Shown piece after piece: positions 12,276 through 43,204 of a DNA stretch of 64,000 bases. The stretch spans positions 1,376,179 through 1,440,178 of the forward strand of contig NC_134975.1 in the NCBI RefSeq assembly GCF_965638725.1, read 5' to 3'. The DNA comes from Aptenodytes patagonicus. Lineage: Eukaryota > Chordata > Aves > Sphenisciformes > Spheniscidae. The notes below the pieces were generated by a model, which was not told where the DNA came from, did no database searches, and saw only the letters and a list, made by a program, of their open reading frames with translations. Made by a program: the position numbers and the translations under genes. Within the stretch, counting starts at the first letter, position 1. Every line of letters begins with the position of its first letter.

Positions 12276-15200
12276 TGGAGATGCTGGACTGCTGTGTGTC
12301 AGGAGGCTGCTGGGAAGAAGATGCACTGATCTATACGCCTGGAGCATATAGTGCTATATTCCCTCCCTGCACAACACGGTTCCTCCTGGAGAAATGGGAC
12401 ACGAACACTGAGGAGCAGCAATACTGGAATATCTCCCAGCTACAGCCCTCCCCAGGCAGGTTCCCCCTTTGGCCCTGATGTGGTTCCCATAAATCCTCCC
12501 CAGGTTATTCCAGCCGCTGTCACGGAGCTGTAGCAGCAAATCTCAGCTTAGCTCCAAGCAAAGCAGCGCAGAGCACGTGGCGCTCGCCGGGTCCCCCAGC
12601 ACCCATCTGCACTGCCTTTGTCTCCTCAGCCTTTGAGCGGTGCTTTTCCTCCTCTCTGCTGCAAAGAAACGCATTAGTTGCAACATTGCTCTAATTTGTT
12701 TGCCAGCTTTCGGAGAGCGGAGAGGCTCGCTGTTCCCATCGGTGCTGTTTGGAGGATGTTTGCACACCAGCAGTGTTAACCCTTTGGCTCCTGCGTGATC
12801 GCTCAGGCTGCTGGAGCGTGTTTCCATGCCCAAGACGCATGAGCTGCCTTCATCACGGCTCCGCAGTGCTCGGGGCCACAGCAAGCATGTGCCGCTGGCC
12901 CGACCTGGCACTTACCAGATGGGGGGATCCATTTCCCCTTCCAGCTATCCTCAGCGTTTCCTTAATGACATGAGTTTTGTTGTGACCACAACCGGTGTCA
13001 GAGGGAATAAAAGAAAATGTGATCTGAACGGGCTCTATGGCAGCGACAAGGACATGGGGACAAGAAGCCGCTAGCAAAGCCAGGGTAGCACAGGCAGCGA
13101 AATGGTATCGGATGAGCGGGGCAGCACAGGGGGACAGGCTGGATCTGCACCCGGGGACGAGCTGGGGGATCCTGTTGCCCTGCGCTGCACATTGCACATC
13201 CCAGCATCTCACCTCCACGCGCACACACACAATGCCTGTACCCGTGTGCGTCCTGGGACTGCAGCAAGGTGTTTGCCTTTGCTGGACACATCTGCAGGAA
13301 CACCAGCGCGGCCACCGACAGCACGGCGTGTTTCTTCTCATGTAGCTCCAAAACAGCTTCAGCTTCTGATATGGAAATCAGAGTGGCAAAGAGAGCAAGG
13401 AGCCAGGAGGGATGGCCTCGGGCAGCGCTGCAGGACCGCAGGCAACTGCACAGATCCCTGCTTGACCCAGCCATGGCCCCAGCATCCTGTGATGTGAGTT
13501 TGTTTGGTCTCTGCCCCACACTTCCAGATATGGGTCCTGTCCAGCCTGAGTATCTTCAGACCCTCCGGTCCAGTGGAAGAGCTGCTGGGCTGTGTGTGTC
13601 CCAGGTGAGAGGCTTTTTCTGGACACAGGGTAAAACAAGTGAGGATGGCAGGGGCCAGCCAAGGTGGAGCTGGTGCATGGGGAAAGTGTTTCAGGACAGT
13701 CATTGAGCAGTAGCCAGTGGTTTTGCGTTGCCTTACGCTAATTGCTAGAGCTAATGAAGCTGCACGCTCAGCTCAGTGACTTTCTGCAGGGTTTCCATCC
13801 GCCTTCGGTTTGCGATGTGCTGTTCACAACTCTGGAAAAGCTGTGGCTGATCAATCGCAAGATTTCCAGGATGGCAAAAGAGTAGAAACAGCCCTGAAGG
13901 GACTGTAAAAAACCCAGCAGATCCGAGGGCGACGAGCAGCAAGAGGAGGAAATCCCAGATATTCGGACCCAGGTGTGCAATGTCGGTGCAACATAGATGC
14001 AGCGATACGGTTCTCCCCGAGGCTGCTGGTGAGGAGGTGTACCTGCCTTCCTGCAGGAGACGGGCCCCGTGGAGTTTGTCTCCTGGCCCTTGGGGATGGT
14101 TCCTGCTGCCAAAATCCCAGGGCAGCCCGAGCCACCTTCCCCATCGCTCTCTGTGTCTCCAGGTCCTCCGCACCCGCGCTGCAAGATGCCTGGTTGTTAA
14201 GCTATTCAGCCTCCTTTTTATCCTGAGCGCTGTTCTGAAGGTTTAAATAGAAAGATATCAAAATAAAAGATAATTGTTGAGAAAGATGAATAGGGGGGAG
14301 GAAAAAAAAAAGCCATCAGCACGGAGGAACTCTTGTCTAATTTCTCACCCACGCAGAGCACAGCGATATTAGTGCCTTCAACTCTTGCTTTCATGGCTTT
14401 ATTACCAGCTCCACGAACAGCTTGTCCTTTTAATAAGCCAAGGCCTCCAGATAGCATATCTGCCCACGGGAGATCCCATCAGGATGTGGGTAATCTGGGC
14501 AGAAATAGCACAGAGCATCATTGCACTCACCTGACCAAGGAAGCCCTTGTCTGAGGCAGGAAAAGGTTAAAAAACACCCCAAAATGCAAGGGGGAGAGGG
14601 GATGGCGGGAGAGAGGAGCCACCTCTCTGCTGGGGCCTCGCAGCCGTGGCAGTGGCACCCGATTAATCGGTGCTGCCGGGTGTCCTCGCCTTCCCCATCA
14701 GCCCTGCTCTCCACAGCCACTGGCTTTGGCCACGGAGGCCTTTAATTATCCAAACTGCTGCCCCTCACAAAATTAAATGCCGCTGAGGATGACTCAGTGT
14801 TTAATGGACTGGCTGCTCCTCGCGCCGGGAGAGCCAAGCGGGTGCAAGCGAGAGCACAGCACAACACAGCATAAATCAGACAGAGACACTCTGCACAGGG
14901 GCGAGTGACCCAGCAGCTCGGAGCAGGGAGGCAGGCAAACTGCTGATTTTAAACAGTTGCATTTTTACTCAGGATAACCCCATTGGTAACTCCTGCAGGC
15001 AGCAGCTCCGGGTGCTGCGGCTTGACCCTCCGCCCAGGCTGTCTTTGACCCTTAGCATCTACTGCCACTTGGGTGACGGAGATGTGCTTGATTTAGAAAT
15101 CCCACGGTATCACCGAGCTGCTCGTGCTGGGTTCTCTTTTCTCAGGATTTAGATACGGGGGTTTCCTTTGGAAAGGTCTCAGAAATGGTCAGGCGTGGTT

Positions 15201-15639
15201 TAAACGGCAAGAGCAAATAGGAGCCAAAAGATGCAACACAAGGTTTATCTCTTCCTCTGTTTGCCGACCCAGGATGGCAACGTGCTCCAGGCCAGCCAGA
15301 GCCAGCAGTGGCAAGAAGCAGCTCTGCTAATAGCCTCGTTAGTCTCACCGAGATGCTGAGGCTTTGGCTTCCAGCAGATAATTAACGATGTGCTCATGAA
15401 TTAGGAAGCCCTGGACCTCTACCAGGGCCTATGTGGAGGCAACCGAGCTGCTCTTGGTTCAGAGCTGGAGCAAAGCGATGCCTCGAGGAGCAGCCCGGAG
15501 CGATGGGGACAGCCGATGGGGACTGGCTCTTGGGGCTGGGAGAAGTGATATCCAGCCCCGTGCGGATGCAACAGCCCCCTAATGCTGGAGCTACCCCACC
15601 AGTGAGGAAGGCACATGTAAAAAGTCCTAGTAAGGCCCC

Positions 15640-15840
15640 ACGGTGCCTCAATTTGAATACAATTTACTGTTGCTAATGATGCTGATGGTTATTTCCCCAA
15701 GCTAGGAAGTGTTTGGCCCCAAAATGGGCTCCTGGAAGCAATTTCAGATGAGCAATCTGTAATACCGGAGCTGATGGAAGCAATTTGCAACCCATTAGCA
15801 GGGATCGGCTGTGAAGATATTTTACATGTCACTCAGCGCA
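15640..15840. promoter_or_regulatory. AT-rich island, candidate conserved element
   Basis: Contains GAATACAATTTACTG and TGCTAATGATG, and two copies of the 10-mer GGAAGCAATT about 40 bp apart (near 15734 and 15776). It is embedded in GC-rich spacer. There is no coding signal. Function is inferred from composition only. Confidence 0.22.
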
Positions 15841-18766
15841 CCTTCGAGGGGGGCTTGAATTTTTCCCACTCTCCCCTGGAATTTCTGGCGTGGATGGGAT
15901 GGGGTGGCAGGAAGGGCTGCGAGGCTGGACACCGCACCAGCCTTGCAACACCCACCGACATCAAGGGTTAGAGCAACACCAGGCACACAGCACAGGGCAG
16001 ACAACGGCACCGTCCTCCCAACGAGCACCTGAACACCAAAGCACTGCCTCCGTGGCCCCGGCAGCGAGCAGAAAGGGCTTTGTGGCATGCCACGTTGGTG
16101 GCCTTTCAATTAAAACTCTCACCTTAAATACACGATGCAATCCTGGAGGTTGCAGGGCCAGTCACCCCCAGAGCCATCACACCCTGGAAAGGGAAGCAGC
16201 AGTGCCCGGCACCTCCAGCGCCCACAGTACTTGATAGACCATTATGAATTAAATTGCCTCCTGTACAGCAGCTGGGCGGCGGGTGCAGATAAAGAAGCAA
16301 TTTGCAAGCCAGGGCTGCCTTGACGGAGGGAGCGATAACAGGGCATAACCCCCAAAAAAGCATAGAAAAGCATCTCTTACCCGTCCTTGCAAACCCATCC
16401 CTGCCCTGGGGATGCTCCTGCCCTGCGGATGCTCTTCCAAGAAGCAGATTGGAAGTTTGTTCTCGTAACAAAGGTGTGCATGGCGGAACAGAGACAAACA
16501 TTGCTCGGAAGGCAAGAAAAATAGCCCCGGGGCTTGAGTTATCCTTTGGCCCAAGCTCCCGGGGTGTTCCCAAGACAGTGCCTGTCTGCTGAAGCCTGCG
16601 CTGGGAGCCTCAGCACTGCAGCACCTTCCCTTAATTACTTTTTCATGCTAATTGGATCTGTGGGCATGCCTGAGGGGAGCCCTGGCTACTGGATCCGAGC
16701 TGGGACTGAGCACCCATTTTGCACAGGAAGGATATGGCCACAGCAGCTCACCTCCTCTTCTTCACACCCCACTGCCCATCACTCTCAGGTCCCAGTCCAC
16801 CCCTTGGCTACCGGCCTTTAAGCCTTTGTGCCTGGTGTCTTGCTGTTATCAATTATCATCTGGGGCTAATTGTTAGCTCCTCACCCATCCCACAGCCCTC
16901 AGCTGGTCCCGCTGCCTCTCTCGGCAGGAATTAATACAACCCTCACGTGGCTCCCCCGAAAAATAACGCGGAAATGCTCGCGCTCCCCGTGCTCCACTCG
17001 ACTCCAAGGATGCAGCTGCATCCTTCCTGGCCGGGGGCCAGCGGTGAGGAAGTTTCCTCCGACCGCTCGCCTCCTCCCCGGCTCCCACAGGAAGGGGTTC
17101 CGGGGCGTTTGGGAGGCCCCGCCGGCCCCGCGAGGCCCCCCAGGAAACGCGCTTTCCAGCCAGGGTGGCTTGGAGATGCAGAGCTTCTTCACTGGGGTTT
17201 TCCACTGGGTGGAAAGCAAGGGCTTGCACGTACGTCCACGTGCGCCTCTGCTCTGGCCTGAAACCCCATCCCTCCCTGCATGCAGCCCTGCCGCTGCTGG
17301 TGGATTTACTGTCAATAAAACCACTGCAGAGAATGACTTGTCATCTTGAAGAAAAAAAAGGAGGGGGGGGGAACAACAACCCCTTTTTAAATGTTCTTAT
17401 CCCTTATCCAAGCAGCACATCCTTCTCCGGGCTTCTATCAGGAGCCCTAATGGAGAGACGGCTATCAGCAGGCAGTTGTCGTCCAGGCAAGGAGCAATGC
17501 CGACTCGCTGCAGAATGGAGTGGGGAAGGGAAAGGCAGAGCTGGTGCCAACTGGAAACGCTAATGCCGTTCTCCCGGCCTTGCAGCCGCGTTTCCAAGCA
17601 CTGGAGGGGTCGTCCCTGTGCCCAGCGGTGAGCAAGGCAGGACACTGGCTCACGGGGGTGTCCCTGGGCCCCATCTCTGTCCCCCCCAGATGTCCCTGAG
17701 CAGGTCCCACTGCAAAACTCCGGGTTCCTGCTCGGGCAAGGACCCAGTTTGGGAGAGGATGCTCCAGAAAAGGACCAAACCAAGTGTGTCCAAGACACGG
17801 GATTTGGGGACAGGGTACCCATGCCTGACCCTGCTGTACCCCAAACTGCCCATGCTCCCATTAGCCGCAGTTCAGGCAGGGACAGCGTGCTGGGAAGGCA
17901 CCTTTGGGCAGGGACACAGCTTGTTGGGATGACCCTGAGGTCTGGCTGTCCCTTTCCAACATCACACTTGTAAAGGACATTGAAACCTATTTTCCATTTG
18001 ACTGCAGTCACCTTACTGGGAGCAGTGGGCAGGCGCCTGCTGCAGCCTCTGCTCCCTGCACTGCTGCCGGGCGGAGGTCTGCAGCGGGGTGTGCGTCCCT
18101 CAGCTCGGCTCGGGTGATGAGGGCACCCCGCTCTCCGGGGCAGTCATGGGGAGCAGATGGAGGTGAGGCAGGGCTGGAGATGCAGTGGTGCTGGGGGGAA
18201 GCTGGGCAGCACTGCGCAACCCTCTTACTCTGCCCTGGGAGGAGGAGAGTACCCAGCACCCAGTGCCTTCTGCCCCGGGGAGCGGGGAGCACCCTGGGGA
18301 CAACGGCACCTTTCTGATTACTCTGTAAATGGCAGAAGGCGAATAGCTGGGAAAGGGGCAGCACGTCTTGCGCGGGGCAGGGGCAGGAGCCCAGCACCTC
18401 CGGCAGAGTCTTGTCCCCATCACAGCAAGCATCATACCGGGGACCATGCCGGCAGGCAGCGAGGAGCAGGGCTGCACCAGGCAAGCCCGGGACAGATGCT
18501 CGAGGCACCGTGGTGCCCTGCTGCCGCCCCGAGCAGGCAGCCGGAAAGGGCTGGAAGGCGCCCACCTTCAGTCCTCCCGAAAAGGACCAACCCAAGCATG
18601 TCCGAGCACCCACCCCGGTGCTGGGGCCGCCCGTGGGTGAAGCCTGTGAGGGCGGTGGAGGCCGTGGCAGGGAGAGCCGGGTCAGGGCTGCATGGGGGGG
18701 GCCGGGGGGGGCTCCAGCAGAGCGAGAAGCCGGAGCATCGCTGGCAGGCGCTGGGGGATGGGAGCG

Positions 18767-18795
18767 GCACACGCACGCACACGCACACACACATT
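18767..18795. repeat. (CA/CG)n microsatellite
   Basis: Alternating purine-pyrimidine tract of CAC/CGCAC units upstream of ASIC1a, able to take up Z-DNA. Confidence 0.85.
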
Positions 18796-18861
18796 ACCCA
18801 CATGCACACGCCAGCAGCACCAACAGCCCCTGCCAGCAGCCTGCAATCGCTGGAGCGCCCC

Positions 18862-18919
18862 GCTCCTCCGCCTCTCCCTCCTCCTCCTCCTCCTCCTTCT
18901 CCTCCTCCTCCTCCTCCTC
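18862..18919. repeat. (CTC)n microsatellite
   Basis: Near-perfect run of CTC/TCC triplets upstream of ASIC1a, about 58 bp. The strand is wholly pyrimidine over most of its length. Confidence 0.9.
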
Positions 18920-18924
18920 GCTGC

Positions 18925-19637
18925 CCACCGGCCTGCGGCACCCCTTCGCGGCCTCCAGCCCCACCAGCGCACAGACAATGACTTCATGCGGATTATGCAT
19001 CTGAAGAAATCACCAGCTCCCAGATAGCCACAGGGGGAGGTATCCATGTGTTTGGCAGGGAAGCAGCCTCCTGCTCTCCTTCCTTCTCCCCCTCTTTTCT
19101 CCTCGCACCCGGCAGCTGCCTCCTCTCCGGCGATGGTCCCCTCCGGTCCCCCTGCACCGTGCTGAGGCCCCGGCGCATCCCCGCTCCCACGCTTGCACCA
19201 AGGTACCGCCGAGGCTATTTTTATTCCCCCCCTTCTTTTCCGGTTCGCCTGCCACTGCCGGGCTCGGTGCCTCTCGCACCCTCCGTGCCTGCTCGTCTCC
19301 CGCTCCCGTCTTCCCACCCAACGGCGAGAGGTGGAGGGAGGCTCGTCCCAGCCCCGGCACCCGCGTCGCAGCGGCAGCCGCCGTCGCGGAGCAGAACGAG
19401 CCCAGCTCCGGCTGCGGCCGCCAGCCCTGATTCCAGGTTTGCATCCTCGATTCCTTCATCTATTTGTCGATGCGCCGGTGCCATTTGGGGGAGGCAGAGG
19501 GGGACCGGGGGGTGGGGGGCAGGTGGGAGGGGTGGATATGACGGGGTGCTGGGGGGGCACGGCACCCCAGTCCTGCCATGGAATGGGGAGGACAGAGACG
19601 AGGTGGGAGGGGAGGAAATGCAAGAGGCTGCACCGAA

Positions 19638-19690
<53 letters not shown>

Positions 19691-19912
19691 CGTATATGTG
19701 TGTGTGTGTGTATATATATATAGGCTTGGGGGGAAGAGCAGGGCACAGCAAAGCATCTGCCCCATGCGAGGGCTGCTGGGTGCATCCCCAGCATCCCTGT
19801 GTGGGGATGCCGCGGGCCGGGCAGCAGCAGCACCCACGAGGCTGCCGCGGCACTGAGCACCCACTGGCTCCCCTCTCGGCAGAGTGGCCACCCCAGGGTG
19901 CCGGCGCGGACC
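18925..19912 (+). promoter_or_regulatory. ASIC1a upstream region and probable 5' leader
   Basis: GC-rich, CpG-rich DNA runs up to the ASIC1a start. A plausible acceptor (pyrimidine-rich, ending GGCAG) at 19881 would place an exon start at 19882, 31 nt before the ATG, and a plausible donor (CCAAG|GTACCG) lies at 19202. A non-coding upstream exon is therefore possible but unproven. No convincing TATA box is seen. Confidence 0.4.
19642..19722. repeat. (TA)n-(CA)n-(TG)n-(TA)n compound inverted repeat
   Basis: A TA tract (19642-19678), then CGCGCACACACACG, a TATA loop, then a TG run and a second TA tract up to 19722. The two halves are nearly reverse-complementary, giving a potential hairpin or cruciform with a stem of about 24 bp, flanked by Z-DNA-prone steps. 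It ends about 190 bp upstream of the ASIC1a start codon. Confidence 0.9.
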
Positions 19913-37749
<17,837 letters not shown>

Positions 37750-39850
37750 CCGACGTCTGGATGTACAACCTGAGCTACCAAAGCCCTCCAGAGAGCTGCC
37801 CTTCTCCCTGCGAGCGCCAGCAGAGAGACACATCTAGGGGACCTCGCTCCTCGCCACGGTGGGACACGGACAAGAGCGACGGCCTCGGATTTCGGGGCAG
37901 GTCGTCGGGTCGGGTCATGCTCGAACCCGGCGCGCAGCCCCCGCGGCAGCTGCTCCGCGCCTGCCCCGCTAGTTCAGAGACTCGAGGACGCTCCAGCCCG
38001 GCCATCCTCGCGGCGCGGGGAGCAAGACGCACAGCGGGCTGGGGCACGGGCCTGCCCCGTCTCCTCCCCTCGGCTCCCCTCGGCCTTTTTAACTAGAAAC
38101 CCAGAAGCCAAGAAGAAGCAGCCGTTCGGCCGCAGAGTCTCCATCCACAGCCCTGTTCGTCTGTCTGTCCATTGTCTCCATGCCCATCCTGCTCCAACAC
38201 CTTGGCCGGTGCTTGCTGGGACCCCCGTGCCTGGCAGGAGGGATCATCGAGGAGCCCCATGGCGTGCCCAGCAGGCATGGCAGCGGGTTCAGCAGTCCCA
38301 AGAGAGCCTCGCTGTCCCCTGGGACCACGGTGGCCCGCAGCCCACCCTTGCCTGGGCACTCCTGGCCACTCCATGCGCATGAAGACGGGGCACCTGCACC
38401 TCTCCAAAACGTCTTCCTCGGTACCCTGCCCCAGGAACAGTGGTGCCCAGCCACCGAGCTCGCTGGCCGGCTGCGAGCACCAGAGGGGACTCAGCTGGGG
38501 GGTGCCACCTCGTCATTGAAGACCCCGCCACCCGGCACTCTCCCTTGGCCACGTTGGGTCAGGCGACGGTGTGGTCTCCCTGCCCGTCTCTCCTGGGGTC
38601 CACGCAGCCTGGCCAGTGCCAGCCTTGCCCCACAGTCCCTCCTGTTCCCAGGGAACCTGGGGCTACCCCGTGCGGCCCCCAAAAACAGCCATCCTTGGGG
38701 AGAAAGGTAGAAGGAAAACTCCTGGCCCCCATTTCAGCTGCAGCCACCGGCCCAGCTCGGCCAGGGGCACCATGAGGGACAGCCCCTTGGCACCACTTCG
38801 GCCAGGCGGGCATAGGAGCCCCAACACCAACAGGGTTCATAGGTTGAGGGACACCCCATGGCACAGGGTGCTCTGGTCCACGGGACCGCAGGCTCCCACC
38901 CCGCTGAACCCCCCGACAGCAGCTGTCCCCGGGCACTTCGAGCTCTGGGCATCTTTGGGGTGCCTGCCGGCTCGCTGCCCCAGGACCGCCGCTGCTCCTC
39001 CCGTCGCTGCCCTCTCCCCGGCACGCAGAGACCTGCCCTGGCAGCCGGGGTCCGGCTGTCCAGCACTGGCCGAGCCTCTGCTCCCCGGGCCCGCAAGCGC
39101 ACCGCCGTTTCCCTCTAGGGTCAGTGGAAATTGGCCTCCCCCAGCCCCTGCCAGCCCCCAGGCCCCACACATCAAGCAAGAGCCCTCCCAGGGCCGAAGT
39201 GCTACTTATCTTTAAGAGCTTTTGCAATAAGTCTTTTCAGTAATTATTATTTCTAAACTGCAGTTTTGTTTTTATTGTTGTCATTATTATAACTATTTGC
39301 TTCCTGACCAAAATTAGGAACTGGGGGTCAGTCCTTTGTATCCAGCGATCGCCCAAAGATGACGGGTCGGCCACATCCATAAATTTTCTTATGGATTTTT
39401 CCTAATGTTTCATTGCATTTCACTTATTTATTTTCTTTCTTTCTCTTTCCCATTAAAGCTTTTAAAGATGGGGCTGGGATTTGACCTTGACGCTCACCTG
39501 TCGAAGCATACACTTTTTTGTTTGTTTCTATTATGTCATCTGCATTTTATATTTCTTATATATAATATATATGACTATATATATGTGTACATATATATAT
39601 ATCTATATATGCATCATATCAGTGTAGATACCCATCTAGTAGCATTTAGGCCTTGTTCTTGTGCCATTTTTTTTTCTGTTACTGATCTCTGAATGCCTTC
39701 AAGTGTATAAAGTGTTGAATTCTCTCTGGTATCTGTACTATGTACACACATTTTCATAGGAAGCACAATAAGATGACAGATGCATTGTACATCAATACCT
39801 GCTACTCTTAACGATGATATAAAGAATGATATAACTCATGAACACTGAGC
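37750..39850 (+). other. ASIC1: ASIC1 3' UTR, GC-rich then AT-rich
   Basis: After the stop the sequence stays GC-rich to about 39215, then becomes strongly AT-rich to about 39850. The AT-rich part holds an AU-rich nonamer TTATTTATT (39424-39432), a Pumilio-type TGTACATA (39586-39593), ATTAAA (39452-39457) and a TATAAAG near 39822. No clean AATAAA was seen, so the 3' end at about 39850 is an estimate from the composition change. Confidence 0.5.
39556..39610. repeat. AT-rich microsatellite (TATA/ATATAT)n in the ASIC1 3' UTR
   Basis: Imperfect TA alternation with interruptions (GACTATATATATGTGTAC and similar). Confidence 0.85.
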
Positions 39851-42800
39851 CTTTCTCTCTTGCTGAGCTGCTGGAAATGCTCCCCAAGGAGGCAGGTGGG
39901 GACGGCATCATCCCAGGATGTTCTTGAAGGCATCACTGAAATCCTGGAGCCAAGACCAAAAGGAAGGGAGGGAGGATAAAGCTTTGGTCCAGACTTCCAG
40001 TACCGTCTTTAAATGCGCACACGAATACCAGCAACATCAGAGCTGAAGTTGAACAGAGTCACATTAAAGCGTCCCTTTGCTAAGTGCTATGCTAATGTGG
40101 CGATTGCTCTGGGTACCTAAGCGAGCTCCAGCATCGCTGCCTGGTCCTGCACTGCCATGTGAACACACCCTGAAGGACGCTGACTTTTGCTCTCAAGCAG
40201 GGGGAGGAGAATTAACACATGCATAGCCGCTAATCTTTGACAACTCTAACACTTCTGTGGTGTGGGACAGACAGCTGAGATTCAGCAGAAATGAGTCACT
40301 AGCTTGAATATCACCTGGTTTTAATTTCACCAAGTTAGTAGCAGTTGCAGCACAAGCCATATGCAAACACACTTTTTGTCCTAAAGATTTCCAGCTACAA
40401 AGAGCAAAAGTAACGTGCCAGATCCAACAGTGGGCATCCAAAAAAGCCCTCAGGACCCCATGGAGACTGAATAATAGCGAGTGGGCAGGAAATACTGAAA
40501 TGCCAAACTCCCCCTGGTCACTTGGCTCTGGCCATGTCCCTGTTGCTCCTGGAAATGGCAGACGGGTGTTTTGCATTTAAACTACAACAGTCTTACTGCT
40601 ATTCTGGTCCTTTTCTGCCAGAGCTGGTGCTACAAAGGCCACAGGGTGGGCTTTGAATAGGAACAAGATAATATAGCTAAGCCCAGAAGGGAGTCAATGA
40701 ACCTAAATTAATTGCAGCCAGCCACTGTGAGTAGCCAGAGCAGCTGACGATGCCTGCTCCCTCCACAGTGGCATTCAGAGCAGCTCCTGTTGCAAGGTGC
40801 AGGCAGTGACCCCGTCTCTGCAAGCTGTAATCTCTTCCACAGCTCCCCATTAACCTGCTGGGCTGTGCTGGGAGCAGGTCACCCCATCCATCTGTCACAG
40901 CCTCGCGTCGCATAGGCGCATCCCCAGCCTCAGCACGGCTGTCTGAGGTTTCTGTGGCTGCTGGACATGGTATCTGTGAGCCGTAGCCTGGAATGGACTC
41001 GCAGAGGAGGTGCCTGGACCCCAAAGTCAGCACAGCTGATGCAATTCCCCTGGGTGTACAGCGGGTAGCCAGACAGGACACCAACGTGAGCAGCTCTCAG
41101 ATACGAAGTGGAAAAGCTGCACATTTTCAGACTCAAGGCTCTACCATGCACGCGATCCGTGCACAGCAGGGCAGCATACGCGGGCCGGGGAGCTTCAGCC
41201 TGTTTGGGATTACGGCGGCTCACGGATGGGCGCACCGTGTGTAGGCTGCGCAGGGCTGGCAGTCTGCAAGGTGTGTGGTGCAGGCAGCGTGTGTGCATCC
41301 GCGTCTGTCACTCGGTGGTGCGAGACTCACGCTGTGCACAAGACAAGGAGTTAATTACATTTCAAGGGAAGCTTCTCCAATGATCCCCGTGAGGATGGGG
41401 TGTGACACACCTAGACCTGAGATGCTGGGAAGCACCTGCTTGCACGCTGCTGTGTTTACCTTGCGGATTGTGAGGCTGCTGAAACCCTACAGAGCAAGGA
41501 TTAATCATGCAACATGCATATAACCATGGCAGAGATAGCATCACCTCTTCTCCTCCCTGGCAATAATTCCCAGTTACCACTTGCTCACTGCTAAAGCTGC
41601 CAGCAGAAACAGGCGCTGAGATATAATTACACAGTCCTGGATGCTGTTCGGCTGCCTGGAGCCAGAGCCATACTGGTTGGGGAAGGTGGTTTCAGAGGAG
41701 CTGCCTTGTGCCAGCAGGTGCAGTAAAATGAAGGTGCACGGGGTAGCGTTTCGCAAACCATTTCCACTGGGAGGAGTGAACCAACCAAACCCTCAGGGCA
41801 GAGGAAAGGAGAAAGGACAAGTGTAAGGAGACACTAAGCCAAGGGAGCTGGGGTTATTTTATCCCTGTGTTTCTTAAAAAATGCAGCTAGTATCAGGAGA
41901 CAAAGAGGACTGGTCAGAGAGCATCCCTGGGGACAGAGGGCTAGGGTCGCTCTCAGCTCGGCTCATGCAATGTAGGGTCTCTCGAGACCCTGCAGCTCAC
42001 CTGCTCCCTGTGCCAAGCTGAGCAGCTCTCCGAGTCTCACTTCCCTCCCTCCACTTCTCAGGTTTGCCTGCTTTCTCTCACTCTCACCCCGCCTCACTCT
42101 GTGTCTCCCTCCCAGGAGAGCCAGGCAGCTTTCCAGCCTGCCCAAAAGGCTCCTGCCAGGCTTTAAGTCTCAGTCAAAGTTGCATCTGAACAATACGGAA
42201 CAGATAAGTTCCACTGCTTTTCTTCCCCATAAGAAAAGCCTTTTCATAAGGCTGCTGGGCGCCAAGCCTGTCGGAGGTGGCATTAAATTAACTGCACGGA
42301 CACATGGATGCTGAGACAACAGTAAATGGCTGTGCTCAAAGCTTCATGTTTTTCATTGAGGATAGGAAATGCCGTATCTGGCAGAAAAGGTGCCAACACA
42401 TCCCCACTTCTTTGCTCAGTCAACAGTGCCATGCACGGTACAGGACAGCCTCTGAAATGACCCATGATCATCATTAATTGTTTAATAAATACTTGTGGTG
42501 TGACTGCTCACTTGGCTTTTTTTCCACAGATTAATGCTGGCTGGATTTGTGTCCCTTTTTCTCCCTGAGCAACCTCAAGGGTAAGTGCTCTGGGGAATAG
42601 GGAACTTCATGCTAATACTTGCAGAAAGTGGCCTTTAATTCTAACATCGTGCTTTCTGCAGCAACCCAAGTCACTGTCAAGGGAGATAGGAATCCTCTTC
42701 CTGGGTGCTCAGCCTAAACCTGAACAAACTGACTCCATTTATGCCCCCATAAGCTTACTTCTTAAGATGTTAAGGACGGCAGTTCTGGTGAGAGGTGTTA

Positions 42801-43200
42801 CTGCCAGGTCTGCACGTTGGAGTCCTCCGTCCCCAGGGCAGGCAAAGCCGCCTTCCTCTGAGCACATCCCAGAGCAAGGAGGGAGGCTTCAGGACCAGCA
42901 TCTCCTGCAATAGACACATATTTATAACAGTGAGTGCTACAGTTATGGCCTGGCAAGCGTGGGACTGACACCCCAACCCTCCTCGACTCCAGAGCAGCTC
43001 TGACTGTAACAACTCTTGTGCAGCAACTCTGACGGCTGCAGTGAAAATCAGCCAGGCCAAATTAGGACAGGAGAGATCAGAACGAGCGCGATGCCAGCTG
43101 AAGTAGGTAGATGAGTCCCTGAGCATGCCTGAAGGGAGCTTGATAGCTGCCAGCCCGAGGATTCAAGGGCTGCAAATTCTCTTAGAGGCGGTTTTGCACA
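39851..43200. other. ASIC1-SMARCD1 intergenic spacer
   Basis: About 3.3 kb of moderate GC. The minus-strand frames at 40193-40576 and 40930-41298 and the plus-strand frame at 41108-41383 were read and match nothing I know. They lack splice or promoter context. No repeat family or RNA gene was recognised. Confidence 0.55.
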
Positions 43201-43204
43201 GAGA

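Larger units (their letters stand above)
5241..18600. other. RACGAP1-ASIC1 intergenic spacer, no supported protein gene
   Basis: Roughly 13 kb of mixed composition: GC-rich stretches broken by AT-rich islands, the pattern expected of non-coding regulatory DNA around a neuronal gene. Open frames here (the longest is 8585-9286 minus) have no splice context, no protein family I recognise and GC-driven composition, so none is called. No tRNA, LINE or LTR signature was recognised. The better islands are listed separately. Confidence 0.6.

Noticed and set aside
18375-18412. RE1/NRSF-like CAGCACCTCCGGCAGAG near ASIC1a
   Set aside because: Half-site spacing and several positions do not fit the canonical 21-bp RE1, so it was not called.
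18008-18790. A 260-codon minus-strand open frame before ASIC1a
   Set aside because: It is Pro/Ala/Ser-rich low complexity from a CpG-rich region with frames open on both strands.
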